The notes: generated by a model not told the origin, from the sequence alone. A stretch of 64,000 bases of DNA from Cristatella mucedo (GCA_009760855.2 WPIO01000002.1:13942001-14006000); one strand, 5' to 3'. Shown: positions 12,091 through 25,178, numbered from the stretch's first letter. Program-made: numbers and translations.

Positions 12091-12870
12091 TCAGTCGTTG
12101 CTGGCGGTAGTAATCCTCGGCGCGCGTGCGAACCCCGACCGTCTCTCGCCGCCGCGGCGGCACGCCTTGCCCCGACGGCCGGCTCGCACTCACTCGTCGG
12201 AGTGGAAGCATGCTTCTCATTTTGGGGCTCGCCACTGCCGTACGCCATCCTCGCATTTTCTGCGTGGATAAATGTCGATTTCTTAATGGAAAATAGCCCG
12301 TTGCCTCTGCGAGCCGTGACGTGCCTTTCTGCTTTTGTTTCTTTTATAGTTGTAGTCAGTTCGTGCATTAGTAGCCCATCTGTAAAGCTCGGGGAGGTGC
12401 TGCAATACATTCGCTTGGGGAAGGGTGTCAAAAGAGAAACGTTGCCGCCCTGAGCAGCCTCGTCTTATCTCTGCCCGGGTGGAACTGGCCTGCTCCAATC
12501 GATGCACGTGCGCACGGGATTCCTGCTCGAGTTGAAGGTGGAAAACGAGGTGGCTTTGTTCCCACTTACTCGCACGCTCTCAATCTGCTCTGGAGAGCCT
12601 ACAGAGCAGGGCGACTGTAGGTGTGGCTGTAGCCTCGCAGCCCCAAGGCAGACGCCTCACCTTAAAAGGATAAGGCACGTGTCACGCCTGTTGCAGGACA
12701 CGCGGCAGTGCTTGCCGCCTAAGCCTTGCTTAAGCATGCAAGGAAGGGCATGCAGCCGAGTGACATCCGGTTGGTTTTCGTCACTGTACGTAGCTCAGCC
12801 ACGCACCTTACTCTTCCTATAATACGAGGTTAGCACCGCTGGCTACCGACTGAAAGGTAATCATAATTCG
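12091..12870 (+). other. 3' flank or untranslated region of the zinc-finger gene
   Basis: GC-rich at first, then ordinary composition. No clear AATAAA was found and no other gene was recognised. Confidence 0.4.
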
Positions 12871-13220
12871 AATGTACAGTCATCTCTCGCCCATTTGACT
12901 TTCGTGGCTTAATTGTATCGCAGGTTTTTTCAAATATATTAATTTAAAAGTTGATCGAGATAGTGACAACGATACAGTGCACGCTCGGTTGTCTGTCAAT
13001 TATACTTGTATCTCCGTCTGTAACTCCACGAAGTCATACAGACCATGTGGGTGTTACGCAGGAGAGTTTGTATAGCACACTCACAGCCTAAGCGGCTTTC
13101 GGTACGCATTCGGTACCCAACAGACTTCATCTCACGCAACAAACAGAAAGTGGGAAGCATAGCAGAGTCAGGAGAGCAGTTGAGGTAGTGAGTAGCATGG
13201 AAGTAGCAGCTCAGGACCGC

Positions 13221-14207
13221 TCAAAAGGATGAGCCATAGTCGGCAGCAGGAGAGTAGTTGTCGTTTCGTAAGAATTGTGGAAGCGAGCTCCACAGTCTAC
13301 GACCTGCAGAGCTAAAGTTTCTGTCACCAACGGTCTTTAAGCTGAGGAATGGGACAGCTAATTTATTGTTCACACAGGACCCGAAGGCGAGAACAGGCTG
13401 AAACTGATGCAGCAGTTCAGCTAGGTACGAAGGAGCCAAGCCGTGGCGGGCCTTGTGGGTCAGCGTAAGAACTTTGCTCTGTATCCTTTGCTCAACCGGC
13501 AACCACCCTAGCTCTTTCAGCAAAGGAGACACGTGCTCAAACCGCTGGGACTTGAAGACCAGCCTTGCAGCCATACTCATAGTCTGCTGCAGTAGCATAA
13601 TAGCTTTCTTTGGCAGCCCAGCCAAAAGGGAATTACAATAATCAACCCGAGACAGAACTAAAGAGCTAGTTAAATTTTTTACAAGCCACTGTGGGAGACA
13701 GCTCCTAATCTTGGATAGGGACCGGATGCGATGGCTTGCTGTAGAAGCAGTCTTCTGAATGAAGCTTTTGAAATTGAGGCAGCTGTCGAACACGACACCT
13801 AGATTTCGAGCACGTGACGATGGTCGCACAATAGCATCACCTATTAGAAGAGCAAAGCCTTTTAATCCAGCCACACGCTTAGGGTGTCCTATGAGAAGCA
13901 GTTCGGTTTTATCGTCATTTAATTTCAGGAAGTTTTCCGACATCCGGGATCGAATATCGGCAAGGCAAGCATTCAGTTTCTTAGTTGCCACAGAAGATTC
14001 CGACGGTTTGAATGAAAAATACAACTGAGTATCGTCAGCATAGAAGTGATATCCTATTCTATGGGCCTTAATCACTTTTGTCAGAGGTTGTGTATAAATG
14101 GAGAACAGCACGGGACCGAGTACAGACCCTTGAGGGACTCCACAGGTGACCCTTCTCGTGTGTGAGACCTGACCCCCACATGACACGGATTGAACACGAT
14201 CAGACAA
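13221..14207 (-). pseudogene. LINE reverse transcriptase, C-terminal two thirds
   Basis: About 328 residues. It contains GVPQGSVLGPVLFSIY (RT motif 4 region), YADDTQLY with the catalytic Asp pair, FLKLNDDKTELLLIG and RARNLGVVFDSCL, then a thumb region and the typical C-terminal AGRRLWSSLP. The order matches CR1/L2/Jockey-like non-LTR elements. The upstream part is separated from it by the insertion at 14259-14745, so the enzyme cannot be made. The copy carries few internal lesions and looks fairly young. Confidence 0.85.
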
Positions 14208-14258
14208 GTATGACTTAAACCACGCCAGTGCTTCGTCTGCCAGACCAATCGTTGTTCT

Positions 14259-14745
14259 TGTAGTTCGTATGTACGTTTGTATGTATGTATTGTATGCCGG
14301 CTCCTGACTTGTGACCGAAGGTCAAGGGAGCGTGTAGTTCGCATGTATGTATCGTATGCAGGCTCCTCTGATAAGCTACCGGTGAGCTGTTAGAAGCACC
14401 ACCGAGAGGGGCCGGTGCACAGCTGGGGTCCGCCTGTGATGTGGTATGGACAGAGGCCAGTAACCAGCTGGTGGCCAGATGGTGGATTCACCATCAGGGT
14501 CGGCCAGTGCACTGCTGTGATCCGCCTTTGATGTGGCATGGACCAGCTGGTGGCCAGATGGTGGATTCACCATCAGGGTTGGCCGGTGCACAGTTGTGGT
14601 CGATGAGTCATCGGAGTCGACCAGGGGAGGGGAGTCGTGTGAGGGCAGGGGCTGAGGGAAGCCGTGCGCTCTGGGGCTCCGTGTGCTGGGAAAAAACTGT
14701 CGGTGTTAGGCATCGGCTGGCTCTCTACTGTGCAACCAAACTACA
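14259..14745. mobile_element. MITE-like element with TGTAGTT ends, nested in the LINE
   Basis: 487 bp beginning TGTAGTTCG and ending CAAACTACA, so the ends are short inverted repeats. It is flanked by GTTCT on both sides (14254-14258 and 14746-14750). The left part repeats its own terminus (tgtagttcg again at about 14333). It carries GTATGTA-type tetranucleotides and a duplicated block containing 'ccagctggtggccagatggt' (about 14465 and 14548). It has no coding capacity. The LINE frame is continuous on either side. Confidence 0.7.
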
Positions 14746-16239
14746 GTTCTCAATCGTTCAAGCAGAACTTCGTGATCAATGGTGTCGAAGGCAGCAGACA
14801 GATCTAGCAGAGCTAGGGCAGTGACATTCCCGACGACGATGACACATAGAATGTCATTGTTAACATGGAGGAGAGCAGTTTCAGTGGAGTGCTGCCTCTT
14901 GAACCCTGATTAAAAGGTTTCTGACATTCCATTATTTTCAATTTGTTCAACTAGCTGCTTAGCAACAATTTTTTCAAGAATCTTTGATAAGAACGGAAGA
15001 AGGGAAACTGGGCGATAGTTTGCTAGGACCTGTGTCTAATCCAGGCTTTTCAAGGATAGGTCTAACGATTGCCGATTTGAAGGACTTGGGGACGACCCCT
15101 TTTCCCAAAGAAGCATTAAAAATCTTGGTTGTGGCAGGGCTAAGTTGGTCAGCTAGTGAAGACCACAGAGATAAAGGTATAGGGTCTTAAGGAGACGAGC
15201 TCTTTTTGCTAGACCTTATTAAGGCAGCCACATCGCATGCAGAAACATCGGAGAACCTTTTAAGGAAGGTCACACGTTGAGGAACGGCGATTGCTTTGGT
15301 CGGAGGGGGCTTAATGGAGGCACAAATGTGCACAATTTTTTCAGTCAAGAAGGCTGAAAACTTTTCGGCTGAGCCCTTAATATCTGGGGAGTCAGACCGC
15401 ACAGCATTGGCCAGTAACTGGTTTATTGTTTATAAATCTTTTTAGTGTCCGACTGGCAGGAATTCAGCTTTCTAATGAAAAAAGAAGCCCTGGTTTTTTA
15501 AGTTTTCTGGTGTAAACTCAAAGAAAGTCTTTAAAATTGACTGGATCTGCCTCCGACCCCGATTTCTTGAAACGATGTTCTAGCCTGCGCTTAACCCGGC
15601 GCATCTTAAGGAGTTTTTTGTAAATTGAACGAAATCTCCACGACTTTGAACACGGATAGAGCGAACAGGAGCATGCTTGTCAAGAGCACTCCTGAGTGTC
15701 ATGTTCATCGCATCAGCGAGGGTATCGAGGCTGCCGGTCGAGTCTAAATGCAGATCAAGAAGACCTGCATCACCGATTTCAAAAACTTGTCCATGTCAAT
15801 GCTTTGTAAGTTAGGTCGTTTGGCAAATTATACAACCCTTTATTACAATTAAAATTACAGTACGTATTGACTACCGGCCTATGCATTCGAGCAACCTTAC
15901 ATCCTTCAACGCCAGGTGTAGCCGCTAGACATCTTGTGTGGGCAAGAACTTAATTCCAAAAATAATGTATTTCTAGCGTCTAATGTACTATTTTCTCTTA
16001 TTTTGTCTAATATATTGGGTAGTACGAGTGTAAAGGTGACTAGGATATTATTACATGTCCAGAGGGCTCTAATAATGTTAAAAACTGTATTTCGAGGGCT
16101 GTGAACGGATTTTCTATGCTCTAACTACCTACAATATTCGATTTATAAATAAGGAATCATACTTCTCGGAAACTCACTTATCGCTGTAGAGTCTGGTACT
16201 GATTAACTGCGATAAACAGGGGACGACTGTATAACAAAA

Positions 16240-16830
16240 AACAGCCAATCTGACACACACTTGCAAACGAACCCATTAAACCCACACCAGAATGTCTAGT
16301 GTGACCGACAGAACGTAAGAAATGGTACCCGTCGGCGGCTCAACGTCCAGGCTTTGACCGTTCATTTGCTCCTTCATCTAGTAGTAAAGTGACCAGTGAG
16401 GTTTACACACAATCAGCTGTCGGTCGCGTATTGGCCGCAGAGCTACTAGAATCAGCTGGCGGCTGGACCCGAAATTACTCAGCTGTTTAATCTGTCGCCT
16501 CGGATTGCGAAACCAGTCTGCCTTTGTCCAGTAAATAACGGGTCATCCACCAACAAGGATTCGATGCTTCCATGAATGACCTTGACCTGCAGGAACTGCT
16601 GCCCGTCGAGCCTCCACCGAGCCCTCCTGCCGAGGCCCTCCAAAGCGATGCACACGTGATTGCAAAACGGCGGCCCAGCAGCCTCTGCACGAAACGCTGC
16701 ATGCAACGTGTTGCCTGTTCGGCTGTGTTGCATGTAGCGCGTGGCAGCAATAGTACCGACCAACGAATCCTTTTGGCTGGCACATGGACTTAAGGCAAGT
16801 ACTTCTATCACTCACCTAAATTGGCTGTAC
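16240..16830. other. Intergenic sequence between pogo-like element and HELLS 3' end
   Basis: Short open frames on both strands at 16480-16815 have no recognisable domain. Confidence 0.4.
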
Positions 16831-16831
16831 G

Positions 16832-16837
16832 TTTATT
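16832..16837 (-). terminator. Candidate polyadenylation signal AATAAA of HELLS
   Basis: Plus-strand TTTATT is AATAAA on the minus strand, about 380 nt past the HELLS stop codon. It is the first canonical signal noticed downstream. Confidence 0.45.
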
Positions 16838-17218
16838 AAAAAAACGTCCATTTTGCCAAACGTGCATTACAAAAGTATATTTTGCCGGCAGTGAAACACG
16901 CCACAGCAGAACCAGTAACAGCGCATCAACAAATCGCCGAAAGCACGTTTAAGTGAGCATTTAAGCGTCGCATTATGCGACGTCCTCCAAGAACGCAGGC
17001 AGCTCTCATGGCATTTACTAGAAACGGTTTCCGACAAAAAGGAAAAACAACTGCCTTAACGAGAGTCACTAAACGTCTACATTCAACCGGCACGTCCATA
17101 TATCAAAATTAAGAGAACGACAGGTCAGCAGTGGCAGCAGGCGCCTGTCTTATTGTCACAGGTGGTCATAGCGCACGGCTACAGCACCAAACCCAGTGGG
17201 GGGGGGGAAGGGAGGGGG

Positions 17219-17352
17219 CTAGCTTGTGCTGTTCGTGGCTTGAAAGATACCACCACCAAAGCTGGTATTCGCACCGACTTCTCGCTGGGAGCCTGCTGTG
17301 GCACCACTGTCGCCGGTGGCACCACCGTCGCCGGAGGAGCTCTTGCACGATC
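17219..17352 (-). CDS. HELLS: HELLS last coding exon
   Basis: Follows acceptor atttgcag and completes the split codon left by the donor at 18742. It reads about 43 residues, rich in Ser, Gly and Thr, and ends GGIFQATNSTS then TAG. The GIF...S ending recalls the GIFKILENSE tail of vertebrate HELLS. The alternative is to ignore the gtgagt donor at 18737-18742 and stop at the TAG at 18735, so this exon is inferred from phase, splice sites and weak tail similarity. Confidence 0.6.
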
Positions 17353-17729
17353 CTGCAAATACGAAACAAATGAGGCATCGACGTGGGTGCCGCCAACCTG
17401 CCCTGGCGCTAGGGAGGGAACTAGAGGGTGGCAACGAAATCGGAAAATTCGAGCCAGTGCAAAATGCACTCTTTATCATGCTTGATGACAAGGTGCATGT
17501 TACCACTAATCACCTGACCAACCCTTCTTTACGGTACATGTAAAGTGCCTAGAAAGAGATTCAGTTCTCTAAGGGAAATACAGATTAGTCCGGAAGGAGC
17601 AAAAATGCACACCAGCAACGCTAGCACAGCTCTGGCTGTGGACGATTTCTGCATTACCCCCCCCCCACGGCCCATCAGCATAGCAGTGTGCGGCCATATA
17701 ACCCAGTCGGTTACATACAGTCCTCATTA

Positions 17730-18740
17730 GAAGCAAACGATAACAAAAGTGCATGTTCTTTTATTAGTGGCATGACTCAACCATCCCATGCTACATTTTG
17801 CATTTGTAACCGGATACTCGGTACCTGACTCCGGCCAGTACCGTTAGTCATGCCACAAAAAGCACACGGTGACAAGCATTGCTAACTAGCCGAAAACTAA
17901 GCTACGCCTACCCCACCAACATCGCCGGAGCTGCAAAGCAGTAAACTATCTCCCTAAGTGTCGATTTCTACTGGCCAGGTCAACAACAAATGCCAGATGA
18001 GCTAAGGTGCAAGTCGAAGTTCACCGATCAGGCTCACATCTACCTAGCCGGCCGCCTCGGCCAATCGAGTGGCCGATCGACATGCCCCGGCGAGCAATCA
18101 CGATTGCCCCCTGTTAAACTAGGAAAACGAAAACACGACTACCGGAGCCGCCGGGTGTGCGATTTCGGCGGCTAGTTCGGGGTTATTTTGAGTCAACGCA
18201 AACGTCATTGATCGGCAGGGCTTGATGGTTGGGCGGCCCATTAGACGGTGCCGCGATGGATTCACGCAGTTGCTTCACCATGATGCCAACACGGGAACGA
18301 GGTAGAACCCCAGATGACTGCAGCTGATCTAGGAGGAAATCAGGCTGGAGCTACCACCGCCAATCATTAACTGTAACCTGCGCACAGCTTCTTAACAAAC
18401 GCCCATGATGTGGAGCTGGGATACACAAGATGCGATCGGCCACAGAGGACTGATTGCAGACCGCAATGAGAGGCAGTGAAGAGATGGCAGCCCCGAAAGC
18501 ACCGTAGGACTTCGACGGTGCCTTCATCCGGGCACATTCGGCCACAATCTACGTGATGAAAGCCTGACGATTGCACTCGCGAGGCTACGGATGGATGCAG
18601 ACCTGCGCAATGCTCAGCGCCATGTTCGTGCCGGTGATCGTGCAGCCACAAGCAGTCAGAGCTCACGCGCACGTCTACGCACACACGCAGAGACGCTAGA
18701 TTCCTTCGGCAGCCCCTTCCTGCTGCAATACTCGCTACTC
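17730..18740. other. Last HELLS intron, no other gene seen
   Basis: Unremarkable sequence. Short frames on both strands at 18350-18690 show no domain. Confidence 0.4.
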
Positions 18741-18742
18741 AC

Positions 18743-18928
18743 GCTCCCATTCTGCAACGAGGTCGCTCCTGTCAAGAAGAGATTCCAGCTCACTCTGGCT
18801 CAGCAAGCCCTTGCCGTGGCCCGCCTTCTGGTAGTCGGTGGCCTTCATGAGCTCGATCAGCTCCGCCTCCGTCACAGGCTTCACGGCTGCGCTGAAGCTG
18901 TCGGCGTGCAGGCCCATTTTGAATTGCC
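18743..18928 (-). CDS. HELLS: HELLS exon: C-terminal helical extension
   Basis: Acceptor ttctgtag, donor gtgagt. Reads FKMGLHADSFSAAVKPVTE then LLSQSELESLLDRSDLVAEW. The ESLLDRSDL stretch is nearly identical to the LELLLDRSDL of vertebrate HELLS and is diagnostic. 186 nt, phase 1 in and phase 1 out. Confidence 0.88.
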
Positions 18929-19012
18929 CTACAGAAGAAACCGGAAGCCAGTCAACGGGGTAAAAACAACACGTTTGTCTGCGACGCCCGACGCCGCCGA
19001 GCGCTTCGCTAC

Positions 19013-19172
19013 CTTTGTGGATCACCATCTGCTCGAGCCTCCTCTTCAGCGAAGCTCTCTCCACCATGTTTTCGTCCACCGTGCCCGGGCAAATTAGCCG
19101 GTAGACAACCACCGGCCTCGTCTGACCGATTCGGTGGCACCGGTCCTGTGCCTGCATGTCGCACTGCGGGTT
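19013..19172 (-). CDS. HELLS: HELLS exon: helicase motif VI
   Basis: Starts after cctcgtag with NPQCDMQAQDRCHRIGQTRP (motif VI; the second Arg is the arginine finger), then VVVYRL and ENMVERASLKRRLEQMVIHK. 160 nt, enters in phase 0 and leaves one base over. The donor is gtagcg. Confidence 0.95.
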
Positions 19173-19179
19173 CTACGAG

Positions 19180-20113
<934 letters not shown>

Positions 20114-20500
20114 CTACAAGAGCATGCACTTGTCAGCCAGCATCGTGCTACTGCATATCAGAGAGCAATGTAAAGCATTTCAATGAGCTGATCAGCTTCG
20201 AGACAAGCAGCCGATAAAAAGAATGGTCACTACTTTCAAGGAAGGCAAAACACAGGGAGTGAGACCGATTTTGAGATACAGAAGCAGGTATATCTACTGG
20301 GCTGGGCTATCTTCATTTGGTCCGAAGCTTCAACACGTTTCTCTACAGGGAAGCTACGACCTTTTCTTTATATAGCTGCCTAAGCAGCTTGACTTCAGTG
20401 TCGGTTCCCGGAGAGGGTCGACCGGCTGCAGATGTGCTAGACAGATATTTCTTATTCGGTAGGTCTAAAAGAGGCCAGTCGCAAAACTTTGGGCCTACGG

Positions 20501-20531
<31 letters not shown>

Positions 20532-20559
20532 AGCAGATGCTCCTTATGAGTGAATTACT

Positions 20560-20780
20560 CTAATAATAAAAAAATAAATAATAATAATACATTTTTATGG
20601 CCCCCCAAGAGAACACAATCTTCTAAGCACTTTACATTTGCTGAAAAGGAAGCATGATCGAATGGTTAGTGGTAGTAAGGCCAATGACAAGCCTAACATG
20701 GTTAGAGGTGCTGTCCACAGGGTCAGCATGCAAATATGGTTAGACGCAGCAAGCAGTGTCATAAGCACTCAAAGGACGTA
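20560..20780 (-). repeat. L2/CR1-like LINE 3' fragment
   Basis: (aat)n run, then 'aagcactttacatttgctg' and 'cacagggtcagcatgcaaat', as in the 3' ends at 2425, 44461 and 57181. Intronic and 5'-truncated. Confidence 0.7.
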
Positions 20781-21099
20781 TATAGTCACCGAGCCCTCTA
20801 CAATCTCACTGGCGATTCTCAAAGTATTGCCGATAGTATGCGCATTCCGTGTGCAATTAACCCCCAGTTATAGGGGGCATGGTTCTTGACAATGCTCTTG
20901 ATTTGCTTGCCGTAACTAGGACCAGGCTAAAATAAACTAACTGCCTGACCGTAACCGAAGCCACCCCTATAAGTGGCTTTTTCTTTCACACCCAAAGGTC
21001 CATTAAAACTGGTTGCTGAGTGACAATTGTAACGCCTCCCTAAATATATTTTAAGCAATTTGCAGTCCACTCAAAGCAGGTCTCTTGCACTCAAATCAT

Positions 21100-22920
21100 T
21101 CAACAGTCAGATGCCAGTGGTGTGAAGTTATCGATCGACCGCATGTGTCAAAAATTGCTGGATTTCTATTTATTAATCTTATTTCCATCATGCCTTCCAC
21201 AAATCCTACCCTCCTTATACTGGGTGATTTCAAGATTCATTTCGAAAACCCACCCGGCCATGTGCCAAACGTTGCTCCTTGGCTAATTCTTTTTCACTCG
21301 TGGCTAATGTGCGTGGGCCCGATCACATCAAAGCACACACTCACGATCAGATATTAACCCATGATTGTCCAGATTGTCAACTCCAACCATTACAATTTCT
21401 GCACACCTGACCAAATGCAAATTTTGATCTCACAGCAGTAGCCTTCCCCTTCAGTATGAACATATGCCTTCAAATCTCAAAACCTGGAGAACCTCGATAT
21501 TGAAGCTGCCTGCAAGAAATATCTTACTTGCCACCTCTGCTTAATCCTCCAATTAATCTACTTACTCCCCTTGGTTGAATGCTGGAACACGATGCTTGCG
21601 AATGTTCTGGACAAGTTTGCTCCTCTGATTAAGCACAATGAACGCCCTCGCCAAGATTAGCTATGGTTTACCACAGATACTCAAATAATGTATCTCGATC
21701 TGTAACTCCACAAAGCCACAGACTACGTGTGTGCTACACAGGAGAGTTTTGTATAGCATACTCACAGCCGGCTTTCGGTATGCATTCTGTAGCCTACAGA
21801 CTTCATCTCACGAAACAACGAGGAAGTGAGAAGCATAACAAAGTCAGGAGAGGTTGAGGTAGTGAGTAGCATAGAAGTAGCAGTTCAGGACGGCTGGAAG
21901 AGATGTGCCATAGTCTGCAGCAGGAGAGTAGCTACGAATACTAAATGCAAGCTTGTAAAAAGTATATGTAAAACCAGGACTGACTGTCCATCGAATGACA
22001 TACCAGGATTAGTACAGGTCGTACCAATTCACCATAGCCAAGGCTCAGTATAGCTTTTATTATAACATCGTGCAATCTCAGATGCACAATCCAAAAATGC
22101 TTGTGACGACCATAAACCATCTCCTTAACCACACCCAAGTCGGCATCATACTAGGCTCACTTTTGAGCAATATTAAAAAAAATAAGCAAGTCTTTCCCAA
22201 AGGTGACATCATCCCTAGAATATCCATCCTGGTTCCTTGCTCTTCCTCGATGTCCACCTTCTCAAGCCTGTCTCTGCTGCCTCGATCATGTGGCCAGATC
22301 GCCTGCTGCCAGATCGCCTCAGGAGTCTAAGAACAGTGCTAACTCTCTAGACGCAATGCCCTTAATGTTCTCCTTCTGAGATGCCAAGACTTACTGCTGC
22401 CTTGAATAACTAACATAGCAAATCTGTAATTAGCATAAGGTTATATCCCAGCATCTTATCAGGAGGCTGTTGCCAGGCCTTTTATCAAGAAGTTGAAACT
22501 CGACCAGGGTATATCGCTTTAGGTATCTTCATTCTCTTGATCTAGCCTACATATACAAAACATTTCCTGCTCAGGTTTTGCATACCACCCGCTCTTCTGA
22601 CAAAAGTTGTTTAGCTGTTTCTCCAACCAAACTCCTTTGAAGACCGTACCTTAAGTTCGCATGCTCCGAAAACCTGGAACTCACCTCAGATTGACATCAT
22701 GACATCATTTGCCTTGATGCCATTTAAAAATATGCAAAAAAAAACTTGTTCCTCACAGCATTTGTTCTGTCCGTGTAAATTGTCCCTCGTGCACTTACGG
22801 ATGCTGCCACTGTATATGTTATCACTAAGCACTGGACATGCCTATTTTGCAGCATATGCTAAGTGCCTAGAAATCTTAGCACCTTATAGAAATGTATCCT
22901 TGTTATTATAAATAAACAGG
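21100..22920 (+). pseudogene. Decayed CR1/L2 LINE: endonuclease end plus 3' end
   Basis: At 21195-21250 the + strand reads NPTLLILGDFKIHFENP, the APE-endonuclease LxLGDFNIH motif. Near 21480-21640 NLENLDIEAACKKYL and later DKFAPL fit the linker before reverse transcriptase. NPKMLVTTINHLLN (22090-22130) is the next LINE motif. Most of the RT is deleted, and a recognisable 3' end with 'aagtgcctagaa' lies at 22860-22915. A foreign LINE tail on the other strand sits at 21660-21950. Confidence 0.6.
21660..21950 (-). repeat. LINE 3' end of the 13-kb family, nested
   Basis: From 'tatctcgatctgtaactcca' to 'gcagcaggagagtag' this tracks the 3' end at 13010-13255 (shared 'gtaactccac', 'aggagagttt', 'ctcacagcc', 'agacttcatctcac'). 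Confidence 0.75.
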
Positions 22921-23305
22921 CTTCTCGACCAGAATCTAATGTGTGGTTGCACAGTAGTGGCGTAGAATTCGTTAAACACTTCGATATCTGGAGTTTTATA
23001 GCAAGTCTGAGGGTGCGATTTAACTTAGGAAATTACTGTACATTTACCTCTATATTTACAGGGATACTCAGGCAGATCTGGCTCGGCCCCTCCCACACAC
23101 AGCAATGCTTAGAAAGTTTGTAAGGGAACCAAAGGCTGCAATTCACATTCTTCTGGAGGCTACATTTTCCCACTCTTAGCCCACAACCCAAATCTTCAGG
23201 GTCTTTGTAAATAGAAATGTAAATAAAAGTAGCACAAAAAGCACCAAGTTGATCTTGAGCAAATGGCAAGTGGATCGGATCTATTTCTTAGCAATGCCTT
23301 CTTAC

Positions 23306-23425
23306 TTGGCTACGACGATCGTTGACATGGGTACTTCCATCTAGCCGACAATATTTGTAATTTCGAAGGTCACAAAAATCTTCAATAATGCCAAGCATAC
23401 GCGTCATCTGAGAGAACAGCAGCAC
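23306..23425 (-). CDS. HELLS: HELLS exon: helicase motif IV
   Basis: 120 nt, phase 0. Acceptor tttcag, donor gtaaga. Reads [20 protein letters not shown] then [30 protein letters not shown] and YCRLDG are the SNF2 helicase-C signature. Confidence 0.97.
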
Positions 23426-23429
23426 CTGA

Positions 23430-24518
23430 AACACAAAAAGAACGTCAAACACGTTAGCTAATATCCACAGAATATAACAAAGCACACCACTCATGCTCAC
23501 AGGGGAGGCAGCTAAGCCTGAATGCCTCAGCTCAACATGACAGGGGGGCTATACATAAACAGTCACTCCTTATGCCCACAGCTCCGGCAACAGCAAAGAG
23601 AGCAAGCACATAGTCTGATTCGGCTAATATCGAGACCTGATGTGCCTAACGTCGCCCCGATGGAAGGAATGGCCTGAGCAGATGCTTTGGCAGGTCCGAT
23701 GGAAATGCATATAATTTTCACAGCCGGTTAAGTGAGTGTATTTTCTTCTGAATGTAAAGAGGGAATCTGGGTAAGTCAACATCTAGACTAGAGGCACTTT
23801 TCCGAGGTGGGCCACCAGGAGGTCTCATTGCGTTGGGATTTGCAGAGCTCTATGTTCTTCCCTTCCCATCCAAGCTATTTCGTTGTCGATCCAAGAAAAA
23901 GAACGGCACATTCAGCACCCCCATTCTATTACAGAAATAGAGTGCTTTAGTGGCTTTAATCTTGCATGGAGTGTGCAATACTCTGCTGCAGGACTCAACC
24001 CACAATCTGGGTCGTATAGGGGGAGCGCCTTAGGGCTGAGTTAAGGATTCAATGGGGAGATGATGGCCGTGTCGCCATGTGCTCCACGACACACTTCCTC
24101 GCTGATTTTACTCTTTATATCTGAGCTGAGCTTTTCAATTTGATTAGCACATATGCTCAGCAGGCTCAACACTAGCTCACACATAAACACAGACAGAGAA
24201 TAGTACCAGTTGAGAATATGCACACAACACTTGGTAGGGAAAGCAGAAACAGTGTGCGCACACACACGTATAAATACAAAATGTGACATGGCACACTAAA
24301 AACCTGCTCAGTGGCTGTCGGTTTATGTTTGCTACTTGTAGCTAGAAGCAGACATGCTTGTGAAACTTGCAGTGAGAAGCTCGGCAGTTCATTTAGTAGC
24401 AGCAGGCTGCACAGTTTAACCAATGCAATCTCACGTCAGCTGTGCGGTGTCCTGCATTTCCTGCTTAACGACCAGACACGAAGGTGCGATTACGCAGTAC
24501 CCACACAGCCTTACATAC
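23430..24518. other. HELLS intron with a faint SINE trace
   Basis: A tRNA-like 'gcaggactcaacccacaatc' stretch at about 23990-24040 resembles the SINE head on the minus strand. Nothing else was recognised. Confidence 0.35.
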
Positions 24519-24735
24519 CTTGTGTTTGCGTGCCTTCAACTCGTGCAGCAAGCGATCTAGAACTTGCATCTTTCCACAAACTTCAACCAGTTTCTCATCC
24601 ACCTTGTACCATCCTGTCTCCTGGTCCACAATGTAACTTATTAGGTAAGGATGGTTGCAGACCTTCCGCAGTTGCATCAGTGTATTTTTTAGAGCGGATG
24701 TACAAGATATCTCGTCGGACTTCGGCACCGGTTCA
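24519..24735 (-). CDS. HELLS: HELLS exon: start of helicase C-terminal lobe
   Basis: 217 nt, enters with one base completing a split codon and leaves in phase 0. Reads EPVPKSDEISCTSALKN, LMQLRKVCNHPYLISYIVD, then KLVEVCGKMQVLDRLLHELK. LRKVCNHPYL and GKMQVLDRLL are SNF2 signatures. The acceptor has a weak pyrimidine tract (gacattgtag), so the first few residues are less certain. Confidence 0.93.
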
Positions 24736-25178
24736 CTACAATGTCGAACAGCAGCACGAACAATGTTTTTACAGTAACAACCGGTGTTGCTGACAGCCCA
24801 ACAATTGCCAGGGTTTGCTGCTGGAAACATACGAGGGAATTAATGAAAGGAACCCAAAGCCGTCGAAAGCCAAAAGTAGTCCCTTGGGAAATTAAAATCT
24901 GCAGTCTGAGGGATAAAAAAAAACTCGTTCAGGGGGCAGAGCCAAACTTGATTACATCAAGTAGATAAGATCGGGTCACTAGCACAAGAATGATGCTGTT
25001 CTTCACTAAAAGAGGCACACTATCAGGCTGTCCATCACAAATAAAGGAACAACAAAAATGCATTATTAACATACACGTCATGTTCTGCCATGCGATTGCA
25101 CAAACACTGTGGCCTATTAGGATCTAAGCCAAGAACGAGTGGACTCAAATCAACTGAAGCTGTATATATCGTACTCAC

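Larger units (their letters stand above)
13006..15825 (-). mobile_element. CR1/L2-type LINE inserted in the pogo-like element
   Basis: The insertion is flanked by a perfect 8-bp duplication, AATTATAC (12998-13005 and 15826-15833). Minus-strand translations give reverse transcriptase throughout: an early RT region at 14750-15200 (ending FDTIDHEVLLERL near 14752-14800) and the palm and thumb at 13221-14207. The 5' end lies at the 15.8 kb side and probably lacks the endonuclease. The element itself is interrupted by a 487-bp MITE-like insertion. A related 3' end is at 21.66-21.95 kb. Confidence 0.85.
12877..16229. mobile_element. Pogo/Tigger-like DNA transposon split by a LINE
   Basis: The left end starts CAGTCATCTCTCGCC just after a TA (12875-12876). 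The right end closes with AACAGGGGACGACTG just before a TA (16230-16231). These are inverted termini and a TA target duplication of the Tc1/pogo superfamily, Tigger-like in sequence. Element sequence is present at 12877-13005 and 15826-16229. Everything between is a nested LINE. No transposase frame remains. Related copies are at 9255 and 40205. Confidence 0.75.
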
